Positions 16,115 through 25,416 of a stretch of DNA of 27,131 bases are shown one piece after another (within the stretch, counting starts at the first letter, position 1; every line of letters begins with the position of its first letter). Made by a program: the position numbers and the translations under genes. This DNA comes from Alphaproteobacteria bacterium (lineage in GTDB: Bacteria > Pseudomonadota > Alphaproteobacteria > Sphingomonadales > Emcibacteraceae): the NCBI GenBank assembly GCA_002401545.1, contig NVTJ01000027.1, positions 1 through 27,131 on the forward strand, in the 5' to 3' direction. The notes beneath the pieces were generated by a model that was given only the letters and a program-made list of their open reading frames with translations, did not search any database and was not told the DNA's origin.

Positions 16115-18871
16115 TTAGATACTATTTTTGATAACGCAAAGTTCTTTGGCTCTGTTAACGGCCTGAATCCGGTTTTTCGCCTTGGTTTTTACATAGATTT
16201 TTTTAAGGTGATAACGAACGGCATGCGGTGTGACCCCCAAGTTCAGCGCAATCATTTTATCCTGCAGACCCTGATTAAGCCCTTGCAATATTTCAATCTC
16301 TTTTTGGCTAAATAAGATTTTTGACATATCAGAATTCTGAGCGAGTTGAAAATGGGAGATGATCTTATCGGCCTGAAGTATCAGCTCCTTATCTTTACTC
16401 TCTATATTTTTAAATCCCATGAGAAGGTTCTTAATTTGTTCGCCACCACGTATGAAGGGCCTGATATAATCATTCTGAAGTGACTGTTTTAAGGCCTTCT
16501 CTAAATGATAATAGGCCAGAGCTTTATCATTGGCACTATCCTCCAATCTTGCGGCCAGGACAAGGCAACGAATGAGAGAACGAATAAGGTTGTTTTTTTC
16601 AGAAAAAGCCAGAAATCTGGATAAAACTGTTCGCGCTTCATCAAAAGAAGATGTCGTCATCTTGATCAAAATAAAACAAAACGAATATATTTCCACTTCT
16701 CTCCAGGAATTATTTTCAAGATTAAAAATTTCGTCTATGGTCTTTGGAATGTCAGATTTGCCATAAAGCAATTGTGCCTTTTCCTTCTGCCCATCTATAA
16801 TTAGGATATGAACCTGTAAGGCTACAAGGAAACTAATCAGTTTTGAAAGGCCTTTTTCTTCAGCACATTCTATGGCGTTCTTTAAAAATTCACCTATATC
16901 CTTAATGCCCTGTTCTTTGATTATTTCCACGGCAACACTATAGGCGACAGCATAAATATCAAACCATGCCTCGCTCTCATACAAGCGCTGGGTGATATCT
17001 TCAAATTTCCTGCTCAACCCTTTGGTATCATTTTTTTCAAGCTTTAATTCCGCCGTTAATATTTCTCCAATTAAGCGGGGTTCTTTATCCGTTGGAAAGA
17101 AACGATGCGCATTTCTTGATGCCCTTGAAATATAGCCAGAAGCCTCAGAGGCCTTTCCCTGCGCCATGGCAATAGCACCAAAGTGAAAATCAATGAATAT
17201 ATTGCCATACTCGGACCCTATCTTTTCATAGTAACTTGCCGATTCCTGCCCATGGTACCAAGCTTCGGAAAAATCAGCCCGTTGATATTTAGCAAGACAA
17301 AGCATGTTATTATAAAAACCGATCATACTGGACTCAACATCCTCCGTATTATTGATTTCATTGGATACTAAAGAAATCAACTCGCTACTTAACGGCAAAC
17401 CGGCATAGGCCGCAAGCATGGAACGAATGACCGTATGATCCATATATAAAGAACTGTCATTCCCCCCTATTCTGTCCCTTTGAAAACCGGAAGTTTCCTT
17501 TTTTATATGATTATAGAGAGCCTGAGCAGCCTTAATATGGCCTGTTTTTATTAGAACGATACAGCGTAATAATCCAAGCCGAGGGAAATAACTGATAATT
17601 TCATCATCAATCATCTGATTTGCCGGGATGATACGTGTCATCCCCTCCCTGACCCACAGCTTTATGCCTCCGGCCTGTTCAAGAATTTCGCCGATAAGTA
17701 TCTTATCTCCTGCCAGAGTTGCATGACGTAAGGCCGTTAATAACCTGTTTCTTTTTGCCAGAGCATAAGCGGCTTTGCGGTGGAGGTTGATAAACCGCTC
17801 AGGTTTCTTCGCTTTATATAAATCAATTAAAAAGTCCCTGAATAAAGCGTGTAATCTGTAGGTGTCACCTTTCCCTTCCAAAGGCACGATAATACCCTCC
17901 AAATGCAGTATTTCATTTAAAATATAACTGGCATTGGATGTTTCTCTCACGGCATCAATCAGGGGCGCTTCAAGCCATTCCAGGATTGAAATATCCAGCA
18001 GAAAAGTCTTCTCTTCCTCGGTCAGGCGTAAAAATAATTGTTCATTGAAATATTCAGAGACTAAGCCGCGTCCACCGGAAAAATGCTGAATTTTATCTAT
18101 ATAATCCCAATTATTATCAATTTCCCTTTTCATCAAACGCAGGGCAACAGGCCAACCTTCTGATCGCTCATGAATAGTTTCCATATCCCGTTTAGACAGA
18201 CGTCCCTCAAAAAGCTCGCCTATCTCATCGTAAGAAAAGCGCAGATCAAAAGCCGTGAGCCTTATGGCCGTACCATCAAGTAAAAGATTGCTCAAAGCTA
18301 TGCCCGGATTGTGTCTATAGGCGATGGCAATATGAAGATTATCTGGCGCATGACGGATCATCATATTTAATATTTGCAGGGCTTCCTGATCAATCATACG
18401 ATCAACATCATCCAGCATAAGAACAATTTTCTTATCAACATTCTGCAGGAGATTAATCAGAATATTTAACTGATGAAGCGGGTCCAGACGCTCAGAACCA
18501 CTGTCTAACAAAAGGTCAGGCTCGTCCATATTCAGGCCGGCTGTCTGAAATGCATAAGTAAAATAAGTAATAAGGGTATTCGCCGTATCTTCGGCATCAA
18601 GCGTAACCCATGCAACAGTATGTCCCATATCCAACAGTTTGATACGCCATAAAGACAGCAATGTTGTTTTTCCAAACCCCCCTGTCGCTTCCATAATTGT
18701 AAGGGAGCGTTCCTGATTACGTAGCAATATATCAAGAGCAGGTTTGCGTTCAGCCAACGTGATATGGTGTTTGGGCGGCATAACTTTGGCTGTCACCAAC
18801 CAAGAACTTGAACCTGAATCTCCTATCCGATTATCTTCTTCCATATAATCAGTATAACAAGAGAGTTTCAC
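16115..18871 (-). CDS. MalT-type ATP-dependent LuxR-family regulator
   Basis: A 918-residue signal-sensing transcription activator of the MalT/LAL (STAND ATPase) kind. The Walker A motif is GGFGKTT (64-70) and the Walker B motif is IVLMLDDVDR (149-158). The winged-helix part ends near 380, followed by a long helical-repeat sensor region (about 380-840). A C-terminal LuxR helix-turn-helix covers about 853-913 (LFSQKEIEILQGLNQG..., recognition helix around TPHAVRYHLKKIY). Size and order match MalT (about 900 residues). Members oligomerise with ATP and a small inducer and activate nearby promoters. GTG at 18871 is chosen because AAGGA lies 9 bases upstream; the next ATG (18844) lacks a site. It starts 24 bases after the DUF917 gene and is clearly in the same operon, so it probably senses a substrate or intermediate of that pathway and controls this cluster. 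Confidence 0.9.
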   Translation of the reverse strand: MKLSCYTDYMEEDNRIGDSGSSSWLVTAKVMPPKHHITLAERKPALDILLRNQERSLTIMEATGGFGKTTLLSLWRIKLLDMGHTVAWVTLDAEDTANTLITYFTYAFQTAGLNMDEPDLLLDSGSERLDPLHQLNILINLLQNVDKKIVLMLDDVDRMIDQEALQILNMMIRHAPDNLHIAIAYRHNPGIALSNLLLDGTAIRLTAFDLRFSYDEIGELFEGRLSKRDMETIHERSEGWPVALRLMKREIDNNWDYIDKIQHFSGGRGLVSEYFNEQLFLRLTEEEKTFLLDISILEWLEAPLIDAVRETSNASYILNEILHLEGIIVPLEGKGDTYRLHALFRDFLIDLYKAKKPERFINLHRKAAYALAKRNRLLTALRHATLAGDKILIGEILEQAGGIKLWVREGMTRIIPANQMIDDEIISYFPRLGLLRCIVLIKTGHIKAAQALYNHIKKETSGFQRDRIGGNDSSLYMDHTVIRSMLAAYAGLPLSSELISLVSNEINNTEDVESSMIGFYNNMLCLAKYQRADFSEAWYHGQESASYYEKIGSEYGNIFIDFHFGAIAMAQGKASEASGYISRASRNAHRFFPTDKEPRLIGEILTAELKLEKNDTKGLSRKFEDITQRLYESEAWFDIYAVAYSVAVEIIKEQGIKDIGEFLKNAIECAEEKGLSKLISFLVALQVHILIIDGQKEKAQLLYGKSDIPKTIDEIFNLENNSWREVEIYSFCFILIKMTTSSFDEARTVLSRFLAFSEKNNLIRSLIRCLVLAARLEDSANDKALAYYHLEKALKQSLQNDYIRPFIRGGEQIKNLLMGFKNIESKDKELILQADKIISHFQLAQNSDMSKILFSQKEIEILQGLNQGLQDKMIALNLGVTPHAVRYHLKKIYVKTKAKNRIQAVNRAKELCVIKNSI

Positions 18872-18895
18872 CAGTCAATTTCCTTAATCTGCCTG

Positions 18896-19987
18896 TTATG
18901 TGGCAATATCTTCAATGGGGATATAGTCCTCTTCAAAACCAAAAGCACGCGGTCCAAATATCTTTATGGCTTCGGGTGTGCGCATTACTGGGGGGACACT
19001 GGCACCAATAACTTTAACCCGCTGTCCATACCGGAGCGCCTCCACGGGTATGGGTTCTGCTGTCTCCCTGTCAACGATACATATTAAATCCGGGACCATG
19101 GCAATGAGTTTATCATTGATCTTGGCGACGAGATTCTCATTCTGGAAAATTATCTCGACGCTGTCCCCATTGCCGGACAAAGGATCGATACGACAATGCC
19201 CCACGGAAAAACCCTTGGTTGTTTCCCTTTTAATATCAATAATTTTTCCATCAAACAAAATTTTACAATGCTTATAATATTCCGTAGACCTCAGATACGA
19301 CAACAGGCTGTTCACCGGCTCGCCCTGTTTTCGACCATGACTTATGGCGCGCCCGATTTCAAGCGCCAAGGTCAGGGTATGTTTAACCGCATATTTCTTA
19401 ACCACCGCGCCAGACACGGGATAATTTGCCGTCATGACGCTAAGCCCCATCTGAATAGCAACGGAGCGCACTAAATCCTCGGCTGTTTTGGCGTTTTCTG
19501 CATCAATAACAACCGCATTCAAATGTTCATCCACAACGGATAAAGGCGTCGGCGGATAACCATATACATTGAAAGTCACCATCTGTATTTCAGGAAAAGC
19601 GCGTCCCATACCATCCGCATTTACCAACGGTATTCCGTTCCTTGCAGAAGCGACAATCGGTATGGTAGAATTAATACCGCCGATTTCTATAGGTATCAAA
19701 GCATCCGGCCTGCGACCCAGCCGTTCAGAAAGCTTGTCTATTGCCAGGTCAATATCATCGCCGCAAGCCGCCTTTTCCACCAAAACCGTCGGCGCCCCCA
19801 ACATAGCTATGGCAAAGACAAGAGCATCATCTGCCAAATCTTCCGGTTCAATTATTTCAGGATTGCCAAATTCCTTAATCGCATGTTTTGCCAGCAGCCG
19901 CCCGATATAGGGATCTCCCCCGCCGCCCGTACCAAGAAACGCGGCCCCCCGGGCAAAATCCTCAAGGTCATCTAATTCTATTTTCAT
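18896..19987 (-). CDS. DUF917 / S-methyl-thiohydantoin desulfurase-like protein
   Basis: A 363-residue cytoplasmic protein of the DUF917 family. I recall this family being renamed after an S-methyl-thiohydantoin desulfurase; I could not verify that here. The typical N-terminal glycine-rich motif LGTGGGGDP (18-26) is present, followed by the IEIGGINS and NADGMGRAFPEIQM blocks and a C-terminal domain from about 180 (DIKRETTKGFSVGHCRI). Length matches the family. The ATG at 19987 overlaps the stop codon of the hydantoinase-type gene in an ATGA, so the two are translationally coupled and probably make subunits of one complex or sequential enzymes. Genes of this family are commonly found beside a HyuA-type protein. 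The reaction is unproven here; action on a cyclic amide or thioamide ring is the best guess. Confidence 0.85.
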   Translation of the reverse strand: MKIELDDLEDFARGAAFLGTGGGGDPYIGRLLAKHAIKEFGNPEIIEPEDLADDALVFAIAMLGAPTVLVEKAACGDDIDLAIDKLSERLGRRPDALIPIEIGGINSTIPIVASARNGIPLVNADGMGRAFPEIQMVTFNVYGYPPTPLSVVDEHLNAVVIDAENAKTAEDLVRSVAIQMGLSVMTANYPVSGAVVKKYAVKHTLTLALEIGRAISHGRKQGEPVNSLLSYLRSTEYYKHCKILFDGKIIDIKRETTKGFSVGHCRIDPLSGNGDSVEIIFQNENLVAKINDKLIAMVPDLICIVDRETAEPIPVEALRYGQRVKVIGASVPPVMRTPEAIKIFGPRAFGFEEDYIPIEDIAT

Positions 19988-21549
19988 TTTCCTGCCCTCG
20001 CAATATTATCCAAATTCAGATCCCCCGCTACTTTGATGCGCAAGCGGACAGAGCCACCCGGCACATATGATAAGGGGATTTCTTCAATATCGACCACCTG
20101 AACGCTACCCGGCTCAGCCCCGGCTGTTATTGCAGACTTTATGGCTTCGGCTTTTGCTTCAGCCAGGGCGTGGTCCCTTCCCAACGCGTCATAGGAGACA
20201 ACACGGTCAATATCACCGCCCACCTGTGCAATCGAAGCCCCAATGGCATTGGCAACCCCCCCATGCTCATGGGTAATAACCTCAGACGTTCCGGGGATAT
20301 CACGATCAATCAATACCGCCCCACCACCGACAAGAATAAGGGGGACAGGGTCAGCATTGGTTTTCATTTTATCTATGCCGTCCGCGACAATCTCATGAAT
20401 GCGCGTAACAGCATCGGATACAATTTTTGGCGAAAGCCCTTTGACCAGAGCCGGATCACCAAAGTCTGCGTAACCGGCGGCCACGGCGATATCACTTGTG
20501 GTTAATATTTCTCCCCCAAAGATCATGGCATCTTCCGTTAATTTATAACCAACCGATTGTGGCCCGACACGCAAGGCTCCCGCCGTATCAACGATTGATC
20601 CGCCGCCCAGCCCAATGGCCAGAATATCCGGCATACGGAAATTTGTTCGGACACCACCAATATCGACAGTGAGCGATGATTCACGGGGAAAACCATTCAT
20701 CAGCATACCAATATCCGTGGTCGTGCCACCGATATCAGCAACTAAAGCATTCTCTATACCCGACAAATAAGCCGCACCCCGCATACTGTTTGTTGGCCCT
20801 GACGCAAAAGTTAGAACAGGATACTTCTCCACAAATTCAGCCTTCATGAGAGTGCCGTCATTCTGGCTAATGTAAAAAGGAGCTGTAATACCAAGATCGC
20901 TGAGTGCCCGCTTAAATGAAGATACGATTTTTAAAGAAAGATCAGCGAGACTTGCATTCATAATGGCCGCATTTTCCCGCTCTATAAGCCCAATCCTCCC
21001 TATTCTTGATGACAGGGTTACGATACTGTCAGGAATCTCATTCAGGATAATTTCTTCCGCACGCTTTTCCATGGCGTTGTTTATGGGAGAAAATAGTCCC
21101 GATATGGCTATGGCCTTTATGCCCTTTGATTTCAGTTGACGTGCGGCCTCCAGAATTTCTTTCTCATCAAGCTCGCTATTTATACGACCATCATATTGGT
21201 AGCCCCCCCTGATCATATGCATATGATCACCGATAACAGCCCGAATATCATCAGGCCAGTCTGTAAGGGGTGGGATACCCCGCGTTGCCGGAAGACTAAG
21301 ACGTATGACACCAACCTCCACCAAATTGCGCCGTTCTACAAATGCATTGGTAAATTGCGTCGTACCGATCATCACACATTGTATCTTTTCCGAAGCTGTT
21401 TCTGACTGCACAAGAACAGAAGTTATGGCATCAACAATTCCATCACTTACATTTTCTGTTGTCGGTGTCTTTTTGGTTGCAATAACGGTACGACCATCCA
21501 TTAATACCGCATCGGTATTTGTGCCGCCTACATCAACGCCAATTCTCAT
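19984..21549 (-). CDS. Hydantoinase/oxoprolinase-family protein (HyuA-like)
   Basis: A 521-residue cytoplasmic protein of the ATP-dependent hydantoinase/5-oxoprolinase A family, actin-like ATPase fold. The first phosphate-binding loop is GVDVGGTNTDAVL (4-16) and the second is VADIGGTTTDIGM (270-282). Further typical stretches are FASGPTNSMRGA (248-259) and LAIGLGGGSIVDTAG. The ATG at 21549 has GGGAG 8 bases upstream; upstream in-frame codons (21564, 21621) add nothing family-like. No HyuB/OplB partner is present in the window; instead the DUF917 gene overlaps its end. It therefore belongs to the HyuA+DUF917 arrangement, whose substrate is generally not established. As first gene of the operon it sits behind a 206-base control region that holds repeats. 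Confidence 0.9.
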   Translation of the reverse strand: MRIGVDVGGTNTDAVLMDGRTVIATKKTPTTENVSDGIVDAITSVLVQSETASEKIQCVMIGTTQFTNAFVERRNLVEVGVIRLSLPATRGIPPLTDWPDDIRAVIGDHMHMIRGGYQYDGRINSELDEKEILEAARQLKSKGIKAIAISGLFSPINNAMEKRAEEIILNEIPDSIVTLSSRIGRIGLIERENAAIMNASLADLSLKIVSSFKRALSDLGITAPFYISQNDGTLMKAEFVEKYPVLTFASGPTNSMRGAAYLSGIENALVADIGGTTTDIGMLMNGFPRESSLTVDIGGVRTNFRMPDILAIGLGGGSIVDTAGALRVGPQSVGYKLTEDAMIFGGEILTTSDIAVAAGYADFGDPALVKGLSPKIVSDAVTRIHEIVADGIDKMKTNADPVPLILVGGGAVLIDRDIPGTSEVITHEHGGVANAIGASIAQVGGDIDRVVSYDALGRDHALAEAKAEAIKSAITAGAEPGSVQVVDIEEIPLSYVPGGSVRLRIKVAGDLNLDNIARAGK

Positions 21550-21668
21550 CTTCAGCACTCCCATACTTAAATTTAATTTGGAAGCATTATGACGAGATAC
21601 GGCTCTGAAGAGCAAAACCAATAATGGGTAGGAACTCTAAATTATTAGGAGGGTCAACAATATTTGAT

Positions 21669-21695
21669 CTATCAATCATACTATCAATAATAGTA
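21669..21695. promoter_or_regulatory. Tandem and inverted repeats upstream of the hydantoinase-type operon
   Basis: CTATCAAT occurs at 21669-21676 and again at 21681-21688, a direct repeat with 12-base period (10 of 12 bases match). Overlapping it, TACTAT (21679-21684) and ATAGTA (21690-21695) form an inverted repeat with a 5-base spacer. They lie 120-146 bases before the ATG at 21549. MalT-type regulators bind short direct and inverted repeats, so this is a candidate target of the regulator encoded in the operon. Confidence 0.45.
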
Positions 21696-21755
21696 GTTTA
21701 GTATTTTCACAGCTATTTAAAATGTTCGGCGGCGGATCCCAAGTCTAATCTATCG

Positions 21756-23318
21756 CTACCACCATGTAGCATACAGTCCCGTCAGGATGAGAACCACGCC
21801 AATGGTGGCAATATTGAAGTTCCGGCTTGAGGTAAAATCAATATCCTCCAGATCAATAGCATTTTCCTGAACCCCGCTTCTCTCAAGCAATGTCACCATG
21901 ACCGCCAGCCCGAGGCAGGACAGAAACACCACCCCAACCCGGTCAATGAACGGCAATTCCGGCCATAGCATTTTCAGGGCAAAGGACAGGATCGCAGAGC
22001 CAATGGCCGCCGTGAGCGCCCCGTGAGCCGTCGCCCGTTTCCAGAACATGCCGAGCAGGAAGATCACCACAATCCCCGGGGTGAAAAAGCCGGTGAACTC
22101 CTGAATATACTGGAAAGCCTGATCAAAATTACCCAGTAGCGGCTTGGCACAGATCATGGCGATAACCAGTGAGAGAAAGCTCACCAGACGGCCGACAAAT
22201 ACATAATGCTGCTGGCTGCGGTCTTTTTGATAGAAGCTGTAAATATCCATGGTGAAGATGGTGGCGATACTGTTGGTCATGGAGCCAAGCGAGGAGACTA
22301 TGGCTGCCACAAGCGCGGCAAAGACCAGCCCCATCATGCCCACCGGCATCATCTTCATCAATACGGGATAGGCCTGATCCGGCGATGAGAGGTCCGGGGC
22401 CAGAACCACCGCCGCAATACCCGGCAACACCACAATAACCGGCATCAGGATTTTCAGGTAAGCCGCAAAGGCGATCCCCTTCCGGGCTTCCTTAAGGCTT
22501 TTTGCCGCCAGCGCCCGCTGGATAATATATTGATTGAAGCCCCAGTAAGACAGGTTCATAATCCACATGCCGCCGATCAGGACACTGATCCCCGGCAGGT
22601 CCATATAATGGGGATTATCCGGGCTCAGGATCATGTCGAACTTCTCCGGTGCCCGTGCGGTCAGTTCGACAAACCCCGCCAAGACTCCCTGCCCGCCGCC
22701 AATGGCATCCAGGGTGACATAGGACAGGAACAGGCCGCCAAAGACCAGCAGCACCACCTGAATGATGTCGGTGAAGGCCACCGCCTTCAGCCCCCCGTAG
22801 AGCGAATAAGCCGCGGCAAAAGCCCCCAGGAACAGCAGGCCATAAACCAGCTCAACCCCGGCCACCGTATGGATCGCCAAGGCCCCAAGCCACAGAATCG
22901 CCGTCAGATTGACGAAGACATAAACCCCGAGCCAGAAGATGGCCAATATGGTCCGCACCCGATGGTCATATCTCTGCTCAAGAAACTGGGGCATGGTATA
23001 GATGCCGCGCTTGAGATAGATGGGCAGGAAATATTTGCCAACGATGATCAGGGTGATCGCCGCCATCCATTCGTAGGACGCGATGCCAAGGCCGATGACA
23101 TAGCCGGAGCCTGACATGCCGATGATCTGCTCGGCGGAGATATTGGCTGCAATCAGCGATGCACCAATGGCCCACCACGGCAGGGATTTGCCCGCAAGGA
23201 AATAATCCTCCGTCGTCTTGTCATGGCCCGCCTTCTCCCGGCTGACCCAATAAGCAAGAAATATAATCCCCACCACATAAAATACAAATACACCTATATC
23301 TATCGGCGCTAATGTCAT
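21756..23318 (-). CDS. Sodium/sugar symporter of the SSS family (vSGLT-like)
   Basis: A 520-residue inner-membrane transporter with about 14 hydrophobic segments, importing a sugar or sugar-like solute with sodium. It is strikingly close to the Vibrio sodium/galactose symporter: STEDYFLAGKSLPWWA-like start (here TTEDYFLAGKSLPWW), NISAEQIIGMSGSGY (59-73), ASYEW (80-84) and YWGFNQYIIQR (258-268). Residues corresponding to vSGLT sugar contacts, as I remember them, are kept: Q64, E83, N262, K289 and the QYIQEFTG segment (403-410). The ATG at 23318 has GGGAGACGGG upstream. It follows the glycosidase-like lipoprotein gene by 24 bases, so it shares that transcript. Base use stands out: one 60-base sample (22681-22740) is 63% GC, against 38-48% in samples from the regulator gene, hinting at a different history or strong codon selection. 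Confidence 0.93.
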   Translation of the reverse strand: MTLAPIDIGVFVFYVVGIIFLAYWVSREKAGHDKTTEDYFLAGKSLPWWAIGASLIAANISAEQIIGMSGSGYVIGLGIASYEWMAAITLIIVGKYFLPIYLKRGIYTMPQFLEQRYDHRVRTILAIFWLGVYVFVNLTAILWLGALAIHTVAGVELVYGLLFLGAFAAAYSLYGGLKAVAFTDIIQVVLLVFGGLFLSYVTLDAIGGGQGVLAGFVELTARAPEKFDMILSPDNPHYMDLPGISVLIGGMWIMNLSYWGFNQYIIQRALAAKSLKEARKGIAFAAYLKILMPVIVVLPGIAAVVLAPDLSSPDQAYPVLMKMMPVGMMGLVFAALVAAIVSSLGSMTNSIATIFTMDIYSFYQKDRSQQHYVFVGRLVSFLSLVIAMICAKPLLGNFDQAFQYIQEFTGFFTPGIVVIFLLGMFWKRATAHGALTAAIGSAILSFALKMLWPELPFIDRVGVVFLSCLGLAVMVTLLERSGVQENAIDLEDIDFTSSRNFNIATIGVVLILTGLYATWW

Positions 23319-23342
23319 ATCCCGTCTCCCTTTATTGTTATG

Positions 23343-25412
23343 TTAAAACCCTTTTGATTTAATGATATCTGGCGCTTGAACCGCCAGATAAACCGTGCTC
23401 CATAATTGTGCTGCATTGGATTCAGTGGAATGATCCTGACCCTGACCAAAAGGAGCTATGGTGAATTTATTATCCTTGATCGTCCATGACCATAATTCAG
23501 AGGTTTTGACCTTTTGACCTTCTTTGATCACCTGCCACAAGTTATTTTGATAACCTGTAATGAGTTGGCGTGTTGCCTCCGGCAAATCATCGCGCATCAA
23601 TTGCCGCTCAAAGCCCGCCGCCAACAAAGCCTGTTGCCATGACCAAATGACACTGCCGTGATAATGTCCGTTGGTAAAAATTTTCTTTAATTCTTCCGGG
23701 GCATAAACAGCATTAGCAACAACAAGACCAACGGGTGTCATTAACCCTGCCGGAAAAGGCCGCATGATCCCCCGCAGGGCATATTCAATATCTTCCGCCG
23801 TGGGTGTATTAAAAAGCATCATGAACCCAACATCCGAATTGATTATGGGAATGACCTTGCCATGTTCATCCAGAGACACGCCGTAATAACCAACCCCTGC
23901 ACCATTCAGGGAAGACAAGGCCGGACCTGCGGGTAAATTGAGCCGTGCCGCATGATCCACAACGCTTTGTCTGGCCGCTGTGGCTGACAAAGAAACCTTG
24001 AATAATTCGGGTGCCTTTTCACGCCAGACCCGTCCATAGGATTCTGCCCGCGACAACAGTGTCTCATCCGCCATATAAAGGTCAAGCATTGCGCTGTTTT
24101 TCAGCCGCACTATCGCCTCCAATGCCGCCGGAACAAAAATTGCATTGACATTAAAAGCATATCTTCCACCGCCGAGGCCTTCATTGCTGTCACGCCATTC
24201 TCCCACCTGTACGCCCTGCTTGATCGCAACCAGATTTCTTGCAACAGGCGAGTTCGCGAATGACTCCGCCGTCTTCAGGACAAATTTCATATTACCGACC
24301 AGGGCATCACCGTAAGTCTGGCCCCGAACCGTCTTTCGGGCAAGAAAATCCGCCGCCCTGTCTTTATGACTAAGCAGGTAATGAGCAACAATCATTGACA
24401 ACATATAATCATCATCAACCATTTTATAATCAAAAATCGGCGTATTATCCGCGTCACCTTTTTCCTGCAGATGACGGAGGATGGCAAACTCGCCAATATC
24501 CTCTTCATGGGCCACATCACCATTGCTGTTCAGACGCTCTATTACCGACCCCAACCCGGCCTCAATGGCCTCTGGCTTTAATACGGGCATCAACATGCGC
24601 AGGGACAGCAAAGTATCCCGGCCAAAATAAGTCAGAAAACGCCAGGACCCGGCAAGCATTTTTTCTTTGTAAGTCAGGAAAGACAATATCTGGCGAGACA
24701 GGAGATCATCGGCGGCATTCTGATTGAGAAGCGCGTCACTTTCGATCGGGGTCAAGGGGGTATCCCCGGTCAAAGCAACCATGCGCAGACGTAATTTTCT
24801 GTCCTTGTTTGCCTTGAAGATAATGGTGGATGCTTCATCCCTTATCAGCTCGCCATCAATAACTTCAATCAAGAGCTTATAGCCGCCCTGCCCGTCAAGG
24901 CGGTTCCGTGACCATGTCACCTTATTATTAATGATGGCGGCACTGGTTTCAACAGTTTCAGGAATCTTAACACCGTGCATATGGTCCCGGATTGTGCGAA
25001 TATTGCCCAACACGGCCGTGTCCAGCGTCAATTCTGTTGCGCTGACCGTCAGGAACGCCTCAATACCATAGAGAGCGCCCGCATTATATTGATGGATACC
25101 TGTCATACTTTCCACATTCTGCCATTGAACCGGATCAATTGCCTGTTTAAACCACAGGCTGACCCCGCTATTGCCAGCGGGAAAGGCGACAATTAATCGG
25201 GGCTTTAATCCAGAAGTCAGAACCATATGGGCCGCCACGGGTCCCTGACGGTAAAATTCATTGTGAATCTTACCCTCCTGCACAACAAAATGGAGCAGTT
25301 CACCGCCCTCAATCAAGCCGGATTCCTGATCCTGGGTGCAGGCGGATAAAAAGACAAGAAAAAGCATCACAAAAATAATTTTTATACTTTTTATCGCAAA
25401 ATTAAAAATCAT
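23343..25412 (-). CDS. Lipoprotein with six-hairpin glycosidase-like domain
   Basis: A 689-residue predicted lipoprotein. The signal peptide ends in LSAC with the lipid-carrying C25, followed by TQDQE. About 30-230 looks like a beta-rich N-terminal domain. About 235-680 resembles the (alpha/alpha)6 domain of glycogen-debranching/amylo-1,6-glucosidase-like proteins: FLTYFGRDTLLSLRML (259-274), GEWRDSNEGLGGGRY (404-418), and HYHGSVIWSWQQALLAAG near the C-terminus. I cannot name the catalytic acids with certainty or the exact glycoside hydrolase family. It is probably membrane-anchored facing the periplasm or the surface, releasing sugars for the symporter encoded next. The ATG at 25412 lies only 4 bases after the halogenase-like gene; its ribosome binding site is weak, consistent with translational coupling. 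An ATG at 25367 would also leave a lipobox. Confidence 0.75.
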   Translation of the reverse strand: MIFNFAIKSIKIIFVMLFLVFLSACTQDQESGLIEGGELLHFVVQEGKIHNEFYRQGPVAAHMVLTSGLKPRLIVAFPAGNSGVSLWFKQAIDPVQWQNVESMTGIHQYNAGALYGIEAFLTVSATELTLDTAVLGNIRTIRDHMHGVKIPETVETSAAIINNKVTWSRNRLDGQGGYKLLIEVIDGELIRDEASTIIFKANKDRKLRLRMVALTGDTPLTPIESDALLNQNAADDLLSRQILSFLTYKEKMLAGSWRFLTYFGRDTLLSLRMLMPVLKPEAIEAGLGSVIERLNSNGDVAHEEDIGEFAILRHLQEKGDADNTPIFDYKMVDDDYMLSMIVAHYLLSHKDRAADFLARKTVRGQTYGDALVGNMKFVLKTAESFANSPVARNLVAIKQGVQVGEWRDSNEGLGGGRYAFNVNAIFVPAALEAIVRLKNSAMLDLYMADETLLSRAESYGRVWREKAPELFKVSLSATAARQSVVDHAARLNLPAGPALSSLNGAGVGYYGVSLDEHGKVIPIINSDVGFMMLFNTPTAEDIEYALRGIMRPFPAGLMTPVGLVVANAVYAPEELKKIFTNGHYHGSVIWSWQQALLAAGFERQLMRDDLPEATRQLITGYQNNLWQVIKEGQKVKTSELWSWTIKDNKFTIAPFGQGQDHSTESNAAQLWSTVYLAVQAPDIIKSKGF

Positions 25413-25416
25413 AAAT

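Noticed and set aside
19984..21549. Calling the HyuA-like gene a complete 5-oxoprolinase
   Set aside because: Full oxoprolinases are about 1200 residues or need a B subunit; only the A-type ATPase part is present and no B subunit lies in the window.
22530..23114. 194-codon plus-strand open frame opposite the symporter gene
   Set aside because: It lies wholly antisense to a strongly conserved transporter; its composition (many Q, D, P, H) is what a GC-rich hydrophobic gene gives on the other strand, and no family or ribosome binding site is visible.
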